Assembly (NCBI GenBank): GCA_029465975.1
Contig: CM055745.1
Location: 10,281,028-10,345,027 of the forward strand
Direction of reading: 5' to 3'
Origin: Dallia pectoralis
Taxonomy: Eukaryota > Chordata > Actinopteri > Esociformes > Umbridae
DNA: 64,000 nt
Positions 47,703 through 59,584 of this stretch are shown here, one piece after another. How positions within the stretch are numbered: the stretch's first letter is position 1; every line of letters starts with the position of its first letter. A program made the position numbers and the translations under genes. Below the pieces are notes generated by a model. That model did not search any database. It was not told where the DNA came from and saw nothing but the letters and a program-made list of their open reading frames with translations.

Positions 47703-50700
47703 TATTATTATTATTGTTATTATTATATTATTATTATTATTATTATTGTTATTATTATTATGCTGACCCCAGTCACCTGCCACAGTTCTTATGCGTAACA
47801 TATTGTTGAGGTGAAGCCTCAGTATTTGTTAGGGGCGCTAAGGCCAGTCTTCTGGTGAAGTACACGTGTGTTACCGCGTTAACCCCAGACAACTGTTGAC
47901 CCATATTCATAGCAATGACAGTGATGAGCTGCCATCGCAGGGAGCGGAGGGACAGGAGTTTAAGAACAGACAGGTGACCCTCGGCTCTTTCCGACTGGTG
48001 CTCTATCCTCATCTCGTCCAGCTCTCCGTCCACGTCATCCCGACCTCGTAGACGCTGCAACGCTAAGGGCAAGACACAATCAGTTAATCTACCGATCATT
48101 AAATGAATCAGCCCGCAGAAGACTCGCCAATGACGGAGTGAAGCAATGAAATTGTGTTTGATATTATCGACCAATTAATATATCTGCTGTATCATTCATT
48201 TAAATATACAAATATGAATAAATTAGTCAGGACCAACTAAAAAAACATTCTCCCTCTATAGCCTTGTATGCAAATGTCTGCAACTTAGCAGGTGCTCACT
48301 TTCTGAAGACTCTGTAAGCCACTATTGTGTTACTCTGTAAACCACTATTGTGTTACTCTGTAAACCACTATTGTGTTACTCTGTTAACCACTATTGTGTT
48401 ACTCTGTAAACCACTATTGTGTTACTCTGTAAACCACTATTGTGTTACTCTGTAAACCACTATTGTGTTACTCTGTTAACCACTATTGTGTTACTCTGTA
48501 AGCCACTATTGTGTTACTCTGTAAACCACTATTGTGTTACTCTGTAAACCACTATTGTGTTACTCTGTTAACCACTATTGTGTTACTCTGTTAACCACTA
48601 TTGTGTTACTCTGTAAACCACTATTGTGTTACTCTGTAAACCACTATTGTGTTACTCTGTTAACCACTATTGTGTTACTCTGTAAACCACTATTGTGTTA
48701 CTCTGTAAACAGCTATTGTGTTACTCTGTAAACCACTATTGTGTTACTCTGTAAACCACTATTGTGTTACTCTGTTAACCACTATTGTGTTACTCTGTAA
48801 ACCGCTATTGTGTTACTCTGTAAACCGCTATTGTGTTACTCTGTAAACCGCTATTGTGTTACTCTGTAAACCACTATTGTGTTACTCTGTAAACCACTAT
48901 TGTGTTACTCTGTAAACCACTATTGTGTTACTCTGTAAACCACTATTGTGTTACTCTGTTAACCACTATTGTGTTACTCTGTAAACCACTATTGTGTTAC
49001 TCTGTAAACCACTATTGTGATACTCTGTTAACCACTATTGTGTTACTCTGTAAACCACTATTGTGTTACTCTGTAAACCGCTATTGTGTTACTCTGTAAA
49101 CCACTATTGTGTTACCTCCCCTGGCAGTCTTCTCATCTCCTCTCTGGATCAACAAATATCTGGGGCTCTCTGGGAAGAAGGGCAGGAACATCAGCTCTAT
49201 CAAGGCAGGGATACCAGTTAGGCCCAGCATAAGTGGCCAGCCTAGGGAGATACACACAGGAACCTCCATTACCCACAAGACTAAATCCCAAACAACCAAG
49301 TCATAATGAAAACAGAATACGTGTAAACCATTACACCAGTCAGAAACTCCTAGACTGTGCTCCTCGAATGGCAGAAAGGTGAAGCCACTGCACTATCACA
49401 AGTCATGTTGATCATGGCCCGGGAGTCTGTCAGAGGATGGCGCAAAATGGCTCTGGTTGGTGGGCTGGATGTCAGACAGATCTGCCTTGGTTCTGTTCTA
49501 GTGAATGTTTGTGGGACGGTTGCTGGCTGTAGAATGTGTTCTCCTGAGGCGGGTGGTTCAGGAAGATATTGATCACAAAGGCGTTGGGGAAAAACCCAAC
49601 AGAATTCCTGACCAATTAAACCCTGAGTGTGTATTGTACTACAGCTATGAAGAGCAACTGAGCGTGCAAAAAGGCTGAAAAAAACCTCCGAGAATTTTGA
49701 CACATTTCATTCCTCCTGATGAGAGCTGTGATGTTGGGGACACAGCCCAGTTACTCATCTTTGTACGTGTGATAACAAAGTCTTTGAGATTACAGAGCTG
49801 GCAGCAATGCAGTCAAGGAAAGTGATGATGACGGGGGTGATTTGTTCGGAGGTAAATGCATGCTTGGACCAGCTGGGATTGGATCAGCTTGTCAAATTGG
49901 AACAAACTGCCAGGTGTTACCACTGATGGCTGTCCAAATCTTACAGGGAAAAGTGTCAAGACTTTTGAAGCAGATGCAAGATAAAGTTGTAATGGACCCT
50001 GAACAAAAATGTGTGTTTTTGCAATGTGTTATACATCAAGAGGTATTGGGTAAGTCAGTGCTAAAATGTAACCATGTTGTGGATGTTGTGTATAAGTTGT
50101 TAACTTTATAAGGGCAAGAATGAACTTGAGTCACAGTTTGTGGCACTTTTGTAGGAGTATAAGTGTGGACATGGTGATGGCTCAGCATGGGTTAAGTGCT
50201 AGAAAGAGTATGGGACCTGAGACTTGAGATTCGAGAGTTTTGTGAGAAGAAAGGCAAGTACATCACGGAGCTCTAAGATGCAGTCTGGATGGCCGATCTT
50301 GCATTTTCTGTTGATGTGACTGCACTAATGACTAAACTAAATATCAAATTGCAAAACAAGGGACTGTACAGAAATGTTCAATCTGGTGAAAGCCTACATA
50401 AGAATATTGAAGTTTCTTTCGAGTCATGTAGAGGGCAAAATTTTTCAGCAATATTCCAACACTAAGAGAAGCCATACCATCACTGGCACAACACCACAGG
50501 TACTCATGCAAGTTAGTTGGTTCTCTTTGGACCTACCTACATATGTGAACAAACATTCTCAGTGATGAATTTTAACAAATCCAGTTACAGATCCTCTAAC
50601 CCGGATGATCACCGGTAAGCTGTCCTTCGCATATGCACTTCATGTCCTGACTGTGATGCGTTTTGTTCCACACGGGAAGTTTAGTAGGGTGCACTTTCTG

Positions 50701-53700
50701 TTTTCCAGTGAGTTGTTTTCCTTCTAGCACAGCTGTTTCTGTTTATCTTAAAATCGGGGCATAGTTAGCAATTAGCGGGTATATTTAAATCAATGGGGAA
50801 GATCACTAGTTTGCTGGTTATTGTTTGAAGTCATGTCCTTTCCGCTGGTGTGTGTTTGATGTTACAGTTCTCTAATAGTCGTTTGTGTTCGTATTTTGAG
50901 TAAGCACACTTTCTTTAGAAAATCAGTCTATATGTTTCCCCTGTTCAAATTTTTTGTTTTATTTTGAATTAAAACGAGCTCTGCATCTGGCTACCTTTCC
51001 TGCACTTCATCTTAAGGGTTCATGACACTTCAGACATACAACATGATTTCAATGTACTTGTTCGAGCAAAACTCAGGGAATAAGAAAAATAACTGAAAAA
51101 AGCATTTGACCTATAAACAAAAGAGCAAAAGCACTTGTGACTTTTTTTGTATAAGCTAATTTTCTGTTGGTCTCTGAAATACTCCAAAATGTAAATTTTC
51201 AAAATTGTTTGTGAATGATGTTTATATAGTGATATAATGTAACGGTTTTTACTATGCCTGCTTCACATTTGTATAGCCTAATAGTAACATCTAATCTTAT
51301 CATAACCACAGAATGTACTGCTTTTTTATAAAGAAATATAATTAATATTGAGTTTAGCTTATTTATCTGGCCCTCCATGAAAGTCTCTGCTTCTTTTGTG
51401 GCCAGTGGTCTACAGTTTCCTGTGGTATTTCGTTAGCTGCACTGTGCAAATTACTTACCTGAGCTGTTACCCAGAATGTTCCTAATGCCTAGAACCTGTG
51501 CACTGAGGATCCCAATGGTGATGAAGAGCTGAGAAACGATGCCAATAGCTCCTCTCAGACTCTTAGGGGCGAGTTCACCCAGGTACATGGGGACCACGTT
51601 GGAAGACAGGCCTGAAGGATGGCAGCACAAACACACACACACAAACACACACACACAGGGTATCTAGTTCCATCCTTTAAATTCAAAATAAATAACTGAA
51701 GAGGAGTTTTTCTGACCTGCGCAAATGCCCACCAAAACCCGAGCCACGATGATGATCTCGTACGACTTTGCGATCTCACTTATTCCCATCATTATAGCAG
51801 GAACGATCGAGAAGATGTTATTGAAGAGAAGAGTGCCTTTCCTGTCAAACATATTAGAAATGTATTCACTAATAAAGTAATGATTTCAGTTAGATCAAGT
51901 GTTTCATTATGTCAGCAAATTATGTACATAACTTAATACTCATAATGAATACAGAGGATATAAAAAGTCTACACTCCTCCAATTATATAAATATTTTTTC
52001 CACCTTTATTTGACCTATAACATGAACAATTCAATTGAAAAACAAACGGAAATCTTTGAGGGGGAGGCCAGCATCTTTTGATCTTAGGATACGCGTAGGT
52101 TTGTATGGCTGGACTAAATCAACAAGGTAAAACTTTAAAGTCTGCCCTAGCCTTAACAGGCAGCCAATGTAAAGAGGCTAATACCGAGGTAATCTGGGCA
52201 CATTTTATTGTTCTAGTTAACATTCTAGCAGCCGTATTAAGTACTAATTGTTTATTTTTGTTTATTGATTTATCAGGATAACCAGAGTATAGAACATTGC
52301 AGTAATCTAATCTTGAGGTAACAAAAGCATAGATAGATTTTTCTGCATCATTATTTGATAAATAGTTTCAGATTTTTGCAATATTCAGAAGATTGAAAAA
52401 TGCTGTCCTCTAAATATATTTGATATGTTCGTCAAAAGAGAGATCTGGGTTGAGGGTCACGCCAAGGCTTCCATAAGATCTTACCATTTTTCATTGAAAT
52501 ATACAGCTGCATGTCATCAGCATAACTGTGAAAATTTACATTATGGTTTCGGATGACATCACCCAGAGGCAGCATATATAGTGAGAAGAAAAGTGGTCCT
52601 AAAACCAAGCCTTGAGGAACACCACAGCATACCTTTGATTTGTCAGAGGATAGGCCATTCACACAAACTCTGAGAGACTCTGTCTCTCACTGTTCAAATG
52701 TACCTACCATTAAAATTATAGACTGATCATGTCTTTGTCAGTGGGCAAACGTACAAAATCAGCCGGGGATCAAATATTTTCTTCCTTCACTGTAAATACA
52801 TTTTCATAAATATACATATACATCTCCGTCGCACATTTCACTGTCACAGCATCAGTTCAAATCATACTACATAATTCTCTTTCAGTGGTTAGAAACGTAG
52901 ACCGTCATTACCTTCCTAATTTGTTTACCAGCGGGGCCACCATCAGGGAACCAAAGAACCCTCCCAGTGGAAACATGGAGACAGACAGAGACCACAGTAA
53001 CGTAAGGAGGCTGTTGTCTATGGGGTGTCCAAAACGTTCAACGTAGGTTCTGTTATAGAACTGCTGCATGAACTAGACAAAAACAAATATACAGATGATG
53101 GTTCTGATTTTAAGCGTGTTGCAAGAAAATACAGTAGAGGACAAATATAGACACACTTAGACCTTTCTTTAAAGACAATGCATATTTCTTCTCTAATATA
53201 TAATTAATATTTTGCTCACACCAACTTACGTGCATTACAACATTGCAGAACCAAATCAAATTTTGCTAACTTGAAATAATGCTTTTGGAAAATATAGGCA
53301 CACTACATGGTTCCAGCAACTCTTCTTAACCATCCCTTGGGGCTTTTTGATTTGGTTTTATAGTTGTTCTTTTGCAGTAAGTATAAAATTGCTTCTAGGA
53401 GGAAGGACACAAGCGTGTATCAAAGAGGCCAAAGGCATGGAGAGAGTAAGAGGCCTTGGCAGAAGAGGCTGAGTATTTCAACTCAAATTATTTAGTTATT
53501 GGGATATTTACACCTCTATCTTTCATTTGGTTTCTTTTTTACAGTATTGCAGAATTCAACATTTCTCAGTTTGAAGAATGCGTCGAAACATGTGACATTA
53601 ACAAGTCCGATGCAGTTTAATAAATACTTTTTCATTCTGAGTGTTTCTGATTTTGGGTTAATGTAAATTCTTGATTGGTTCCTTGGTGAAGAATGAATGT

Positions 53701-56522
53701 AGTACTACTATTAGTTCTATTAGTACTAATAGTACTATTAGTACTATTAGTATTACTGTAAATCTGTACCATAATGGATGTCCGAATTTGTTTAAGTGCT
53801 TACTATAGGTCATTTCATTTCAACGATAATTCATGTGCACAGAAAGACCAGCATACAAGAATAAAATGAATTAAAAGTTTCTTAGCAATTCTATTTTTTA
53901 CAGTTTCTCAAAAGGGCATCAAAGAAAACTGTAAGATGTGCAGGTGCAGAGTGCAGCAGGGTTTGTTATCTCTGGGAAAATAATCTTTGGAGACGATAAT
54001 ACAATTAATTCAGGAATATGCTTGCTTGCCTTTTTCACATACAATAACGATGTAAAATATCAAGAAAAGTTTTATGAGTGAATATGAGAGGTATTCTGAT
54101 AAGAATATGTATGTATTACTAAGAATTATTAATACATAATACCTATAAACTCGTTATTAAATCAAAACACTATACACACAAGGTCTCGTTGGGTTCGTTT
54201 GAGAGCTCTGACCACACAGGACTTAAAGTGAGCTTATAACCATTTTAAAAGCCCGCCCCCTAGAACCCACAATGTACTTCCAGCCCTTCAGAATAAAAGT
54301 CCCTATGTATACAATACATCACAAGCAGTTAGGCCTTTATTAAGCACATTGTAATTGTCTTTTATTATAGCAATCCTATTCATCCCTAACATATTCACAA
54401 GTGTATATGAGAGGCATTCCCTAGTGTATATGAGAGTCATTCACTGGTGTATATAAGAGGCATTCACTAGTGTATATGAGAGGCATTCACTAGTGTATAT
54501 GAGAGGCATTCACTAGTGTATGTAAGAGGCATTCACTAGTGTATATGAGAGGCATTCACTAGTGTATATGAGAGTCATTCACTAGTGTATATGAGAGTCA
54601 TTCACTAGTGTATATGAGAGGCATTCACTAGTGTATATGAGAGGCATTCACTAGTGTATATGAGAGGCATTCACTAGTGTAAATGAGAGGCATTCACAAG
54701 TGTGTATGAGAACCATTTACTAGTGTATATGAGAGGCATTCACTAGTGTATATGAGAGGCATTCACTAGTATATATGAGAGGCATTCACTAGTGTATATG
54801 AGTGGCATTCACTAGTGTATATGAGAGGTATTCACTAGTGTATATGAGAGGCATTCACTACTAGTATATATGACAGGCATTCACTACTAGTGTATATGAA
54901 AGGCATTCCTTACTAGTGTATATGAGAGGCATTTTCTACTAGTCTATATGAAAGGCATTCACTAGTGTATATGAGAGTCATTCACTAGTGTATATGAGAG
55001 GCATTCACTAGTGTATATGAGAGGCATTCACTAGTGTATATGAGAGGCATTCACTAGTGTATATGAGAGGCATTCACTAGTGTATATGAGAGGCATTCAC
55101 TACTAGTGTATATGAGAGGTATTCACTAGTGTATATGAGAGGCATTCACTAGTGTATATGAGAGGCATTCACTAGTGTATATGAGAGGCATTCACTAGTG
55201 TATATGAGAGGTATTCACTAGTGTATATGAGAGGCATTCACTACTAGTGTATATGAGAGGCATTCACTACTAGTGTATATGAGAGGCATTCACTACTAGT
55301 GTATATGAGAGGCATTCCTTACTAGTGTATATGAGAGGCATTTTCTACTAGTCTATATGAGAGGCATTCACTAGTGTATATGAGAGGCATTCACTAGTGT
55401 ATATGAGAGGCATTCACTAGTGTATATGAGAGGCATTCACTAGTGTATATGAGAGGTATTCACTAGTGTATATGAGAGGCATTCACTACTAGTGTATATG
55501 AGAGGCATTCACTACTAGTGTATATGAGAGGCATTCCTTACTAGTGTATATGAGAGGCATTTTCTACTAGTGTATATGAGAGGCATTCCTTACTAGTGTA
55601 TATGAGAGGCATTTTCTACTAGTCTATATGAGAGGCATTCACTAGTGTATATGAGTCATTCACTATTGTATATGAGAGTCATTCACTAGTGTATATGAGA
55701 GGCATTCACTAGTGTATATGAGAGGTATTCACTAGTGTATATGAGAGGCATTCACTACTAGTGTATATGAGAGGCATTCCTTACTAGTGTATATGAGAGG
55801 CATTTTCTACTAGTCTATATGAGAGGCATTCACTAGTGTATATGAGTCATTCACTATTGTATATGAGAGTAATTCACTATTGTATATGAGAGGCATTCAC
55901 TAGTGTATATGAGAGGCATTCACTTGTGTATGTGAGAGGCATTCTCTAGTGTAAGTGAAAGGCATTCACTGGTGTATGTGAGTGTTTCACTAGTGTGAGA
56001 GCGTTTCAGTAGTGTGTGTGAGAGCGTTTCAGTAGGGTATGTGAGAGGTTTAACATTCATTAGTGTATGTGAGAGCATTTCAGTAGTGTATGTGAGAGGT
56101 AAGTTTGAATTATGGCCTATACGGCCCCTCATATATTTCACATTAGAGAGATTTAAGATTTGATGCAGTTGACGCTTTTTCATTCACCACCATTTCGAAT
56201 TTCTTGCTGTGCAAAACATTTGTGCAAAAACAATGTGATTATGAAAACCAACAGAAAATATTAAATACAGAGTATCATAGAAATGTTGATTCAGCATATG
56301 GAAAATAAATGTATTCGTCAGTTTGCACATAAGTTCCAGCTGGATAAGATACAATATACTTACTGGAGATGGTGAATTAACCACTGCCACATTGTATCCA
56401 TACTGGAAGGACGATCCAAAGGCAGAAATTAGAGTGGCAAAAGCCAAGACAAGCGTCACATTCTGTCGATCACAAGAAAATGCTAATAAATTATGGGTTG
56501 GCACATTTCCATGGAAAACACA

Positions 56523-56568
<46 letters not shown>

Positions 56569-56702
56569 TATCAAACAGCAATTTGTTGCATATATAGGGC
56601 CATGGACAAAATAAATACCCATATTAAAATAGTAATTGCAATCAACACACTCACCCCTCTCCTTTGCTCTGCAGGATTCCCCAAAATGTTATTGCCTCCC
56701 AT
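43275..56702 (-). CDS. slc2a5: class II facilitative sugar transporter, GLUT5-like (13 coding exons)
   Basis: A plasma-membrane uniporter, GLUT5-like and so expected to carry fructose. Exons in transcript order: 56655-56702 ([16 protein letters not shown]), 56364-56462, 52912-53072, 51717-51841, 51459-51611, 49116-49241, 47875-48062, 47146-47256, 46745-46846, 44786-44861, 44393-44520, 43476-43613, 43275-43376. All phases fit; total 1557 nt, 518 aa (human GLUT5 has 501). Motifs: [10 protein letters not shown] in helix 1, glycosylation site FYNRTY in the first loop, [33 protein letters not shown] (helix 5 Gln near 172), [16 protein letters not shown] (292-300), [40 protein letters not shown] (466-473). 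The QLS region and [15 protein letters not shown] favour SLC2A5/7 over SLC2A9/11. The start was chosen because ATG 56702 opens a 48-nt exon ending in phase 0 at a GTGAGT donor. SLC2A7 is the main alternative. Confidence 0.95.
43739..44042 (-). mobile_element. solo LTR (304 bp), gypsy-type
   Basis: Read on the minus strand it begins TGTCACACCTG, has a TATTTAAGTCC TATA-like box about 30 bp in, carries AATAAATCT near its end and finishes CGTGACA. The ends TGTCAC...GTGACA are inverted, as in many LTRs. The flanking 5-mers differ, so no target duplication is seen. It lies in the last slc2a5 introns. Confidence 0.7.
45380..45600 (+). repeat. diverged dispersed repeat, copy A
   Basis: TGTGTTTTGTTCCACACAGG, then AGTTAGTAGGGTGC and a later GGTATTGTTTCAATG match, with divergence, the block at 50655-50870 (TGCGTTTTGTTCCACACGGG, then GTTTAGTAGGGTGC, GGTTATTGTTTGAAG). 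Two copies of one unknown repeat lie in two introns of the same gene. Confidence 0.6.
46155..46222 (+). repeat. CA microsatellite
   Basis: CACACACAAAGACACACGCG followed by an uninterrupted (CA)n to about 46222, in an slc2a5 intron. Confidence 0.95.
47498..47760 (+). repeat. ATT/TTA microsatellite (about 260 bp)
   Basis: Near-pure TAT trinucleotide repeat with occasional TG and TATATTA interruptions, in an slc2a5 intron just 3' of exon 47875-48062 in + coordinates. Leu- or Tyr-rich translations are artefacts. Confidence 0.98.
48316..49115 (+). repeat. 23-bp minisatellite (about 34 units)
   Basis: A tandem CTGTAAACCACTATTGTGTT-containing 23-bp unit with GTTAACC, GTAAGCC and ACCGCT variants. 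It ends exactly at the donor side of slc2a5 exon 49116-49241: the last unit's GTTAC supplies the GTAAC donor on the minus strand. Confidence 0.97.
49842..50640 (+). pseudogene. hAT transposase remnant, GTF2IRD2/ZBED-like
   Basis: Plus-strand fragments resemble the hAT-derived C-terminal half of GTF2IRD2 and related domesticated transposases. One open piece ends [20 protein letters not shown] and [16 protein letters not shown]. After stops and frame changes come pieces such as [20 protein letters not shown] and, near 50560-50640, a [18 protein letters not shown] end. Multiple stops and frameshifts show decay. It lies in an slc2a5 intron on the opposite strand and does not interrupt an exon. 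Confidence 0.75.
50655..50960 (+). repeat. diverged dispersed repeat, copy B
   Basis: Second copy of the repeat at 45380-45600, directly after the hAT transposase remnant. It may be that element's 3' part or an independent insertion. Confidence 0.55.
52070..52690 (-). mobile_element. LINE reverse transcriptase fragment (Rex1/L2-like)
   Basis: The minus-strand translation contains [20 protein letters not shown] and [14 protein letters not shown], the conserved finger and YADD catalytic motifs. It then decays toward a 3' part ending around CTTAACAGGCAGCCAATGTA at 52150. It is truncated on both sides and sits in an slc2a5 intron in gene orientation. Confidence 0.85.
53080..54380. other. slc2a5 intron sequence without recognised features
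   Basis: AT-rich intron. A short TAGTACTA/TATTAGTAC-rich simple repeat lies at 53697-53757. Nothing else supported. Confidence 0.5.
54385..56100 (+). repeat. 23/26-bp minisatellite (about 72 units)
   Basis: Tandem CACTAGTGTATATGAGAGGC-ATT units of 23 bp, mixed with 26-bp units carrying CTACTAGTG and with CCTTACTAG and TTTCTACTAG variants. These variants form a repeating block of about 230-260 bp (compare 54840-54960, 55230-55370, 55480-55640 and 55745-55830). Units decay to GTGAGAG types at the right end. It lies in the slc2a5 intron between exons 56364-56462 and 52912-53072. Confidence 0.97.
56523..56567 (+). repeat. TG microsatellite
   Basis: About 20 uninterrupted TG dinucleotides, in the first coding intron of slc2a5. 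Confidence 0.97.
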
Positions 56703-57090
56703 GGCTCTAAACGAAAGCTGCAGATTCTCACACAGCTACATGTAATCTGACAACTGATACACCAGTGCTACTCACTCTGACTGCTTCAGCGCATTCTCAA
56801 TGAACTTTGGACAACGTATTTGTTGTTACCGTTCTTTAACGTTCCCAACACCTCTGAACATGAACAAAAGCAGTTCTACTGGTCACATTGGTAAGTAATG
56901 TTCAGGCACACTTCTGGCCAGCTATTGAAGGGTGAGCTGGCAAATATCCTGGGTGGGCAAACATTTTTCATTTGTTTTTGTACAGATCACGATTCTCCCA
57001 TTATTCTGAATAGATAACTAAACAATGCCTGTTACAAAACAAAACATTTTAATAGTTTCTGACAAAATGAATTGCTGCAGTCAATATAAA

Positions 57091-57468
57091 TGTAATGAGT
57101 TCTCCGGCGTAGTGTGGTAAAAGCCATGGACAGAACCGTATAATCCGTTTAACCAGGTTTATTATTTACACACAAAAGTACAACAAACCGTAAACGACGA
57201 AAAACACACGAACTCTGTTGAATGAAATAAAAATGTGCATGTACAGCGACTTAAACAAACATATTCCAAACAACAGTAATAACGTGACAAAGACACTCAC
57301 CACAATAACACTGTGACATAGAATAATGCTAAGCAAGGAGTGACTAGCAACCCCTTTATATCCCCACTAATTACAAAATAGACACAGCTGTGATCGACAA
57401 AATGTAAACAAAGATGTGCAACACCAAAAATGGGTCCGTGTAGCAACGCCACCACACCACTCGTGACA
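57091..57468 (-). mobile_element. solo LTR (378 bp)
   Basis: On the minus strand it begins TGTCACGAGTGGTGTGG. It contains a good TATA box (GGGGATATAAAGGGG) about a third of the way in, has AATAATAAACC as poly(A) signal and ends GAACTCATTACA. The flanking 5-mers ATAAA and ACAAA differ by one base and may be a decayed target duplication. It lies about 390 bp upstream of the slc2a5 start codon in transcript orientation, on the same strand. Confidence 0.8.
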
Positions 57469-57859
57469 ACAAAAAAATGATTTATTCAATTTTTTTTTAA
57501 TCGGTTTGAATAAATGTCTCTCTCATAAAGACTTCACTGGTTTGCTAATGGATAAATCAGTGTTCTTGAACAAACCTCTAAATTAATAAATGATGACTTT
57601 ATATAACGTACACATGTACTCGTAATGTCTCATTACCAACTATTACTAGAACTAACTGTGTGTGGTTTGTTTAATGATTGTATTATATTGTGTTTACTTC
57701 ATAGAAAACTAAAAAAAGTATAATATATAATTTCAATTATATAATATAATCTACGCATCTACAGCATAAGTCTCTAGTCAATTCCTGACAAATTCATCAA
57801 TTTCTAAACTACTAGTGATTGACTTCTCATGGGCTAAGATCACTAATGACTCTTTCTTT

Positions 57860-59580
57860 GGTGTAAGACCACACCATGACTTTCTCTCTTTTTATGCCCA
57901 TATCAGCCGATGACACTGAGGTATTCTTTGCAGCATGAGATGGTGCATTGTCATGCATGAAGATGATTTTCTACAGGAGGCACAGTTCTTCTTTTTGTAC
58001 CATGGAAGAAAGTGGTCAGTCAAAAACTCTATATACTTTGCCAAGGTCATCTTCCCCTAGAGGGGCCTACCAGCTCCCTCACCATAACGTTGCAGCCTTA
58101 TTTGACGTCGCAGCCTTATCCACCAACCATCCACTACTCCATCCACCAACCATCCACTACTCCATCCACTACTCCATCCACCAACCATCCACTACTCCAT
58201 CCACTACTCCATCAATACTCCATCCACTACTCCATCCACTACTCCATCCACTACTCCATCCACCAACCATCCACTACTCCATCCACTACTCCATCCACCA
58301 ACCATCCACTACTCCATCCACTACTCCATCAATACTCCATCCACTACTCCATCCACTACTCCATCCACTACTCCATCCACCAACCATCCACTACTCCATC
58401 CATCCACCATCCATCCACTACTCCATCCACTACTCCATCCATCCACTACTCCATCCACCAACCATCCACTACTCCATCCACCATCCATCCACTACTCCAT
58501 CCACTACTCCATCCACTACTCCATCCACCAACCATCCACTACTCCATCCACCATCCATCCACTACTCCATCCACTACTCCATCCACTACTCCATCCACTA
58601 CTCCATCCATCCACTACTCCATCCATTACTCCATCCATCCACTACTCCATCCACTACTCCATCCATCCACTACTCCATCCATCCACTACTCCATCCACTA
58701 CTCCATCAACTACTCCATCCACTACTCCATCAACTACTCCATCCACTACTCCACCCACCAACCATCCACTACTCCATCCACTACTCCATCCACTACTCCA
58801 TCCACCAACCATCCACTACTCCATCCACCAACCATCCACTACTCCATCCACTACTCCATCCACCAACCATCCACTACTCCATCCACCAACCATCCACTAC
58901 TCCATCCACTACTCCATCCACCAACCATCCACTACTCCATCCACTACTCCATCCACTACTCCATCCACTACTCCATCTATCCACTACTCCATCCATCCAC
59001 TACTCCATCCACTACTCCATCCATCCACTACTCCATCCACTACTCCATCCATCCACTACTCCATCCACTACTCCATCCATCCACTACTCCATCCACTACT
59101 CCATCCATCCACTACTCCATCCATCTACTACTCCATCCACTACTCCATCAACTACTCCATCCACTACTCCATCCACTACTCCATCCACTACTCCATCCAC
59201 CAACCATCCACTACTCCATCCACCAACCATCCACTACTCCATCCACTACTCCATCCACTACTCCATCCACTACTCCATCTGGACCATCCAGGGTTGCACG
59301 GCACTCATCAGTAAACAACACTGTATGAAAATGAGTCTTGGCAAACCGTGAAGACCGGCTCTGACAAGCCAACAGAATATATGCCTGCAGCTCCAGGCAT
59401 GCTTTTCCCCAACTTCCGGCCACCCTAGAGGGCTGGTCATACAAACCTTCTGGGGTTTGAGAGCAGTTGGTGGCCATTGTAGCGGCACCAGGGCCGTGGG
59501 TGATGCTGGACCCACAGGTGGCTCCGCCCGGTTTTCTGGAATATTGCACCGAGCGCTGATAGAGTTCTTGAGCCACTTTC
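57860..59580 (-). pseudogene. Tc1/mariner transposase remnant split by a minisatellite
   Basis: On the minus strand the right flank (59270-59576) encodes HFHTVLFTDECRATLDGPDG, the first catalytic Asp region of a Tc1/mariner-type DDE transposase. The left flank (57860-58120) encodes, in the same orientation, the region of the second Asp (words matching FLPWYKKKN and CMTMHHLML). Between them the short stretch that should follow DGPDG has been replaced by about 1.15 kb of tandem repeat. Frame damage and the expansion make it non-functional. Confidence 0.8.
58120..59280 (+). repeat. CCATCCACTACT minisatellite (12-bp based, about 1.16 kb)
   Basis: A mosaic of 12-bp CCATCCACTACT, 16-bp CCATCCATCCACTACT and 20-bp CACCAACCATCCACTACTCC units. 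Ser/Thr/Pro/His-rich translations on the plus strand (over 400 codons in two frames) are artefacts. Confidence 0.97.
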
Positions 59581-59584
59581 AGAT

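Noticed and set aside
47429..47809. Tyr/Ile/Leu-rich frames
   Set aside because: They are translations of the ATT microsatellite.
48534..49099. 65-codon Cys/Leu-rich frames
   Set aside because: They are translations of the 23-bp intron minisatellite.
57948..59351. 467- and 438-codon Ser/Thr/Pro/His-rich frames
   Set aside because: They are pure translations of the CCATCCACTACT minisatellite inside a dead transposase; there is no independent start or end signal.
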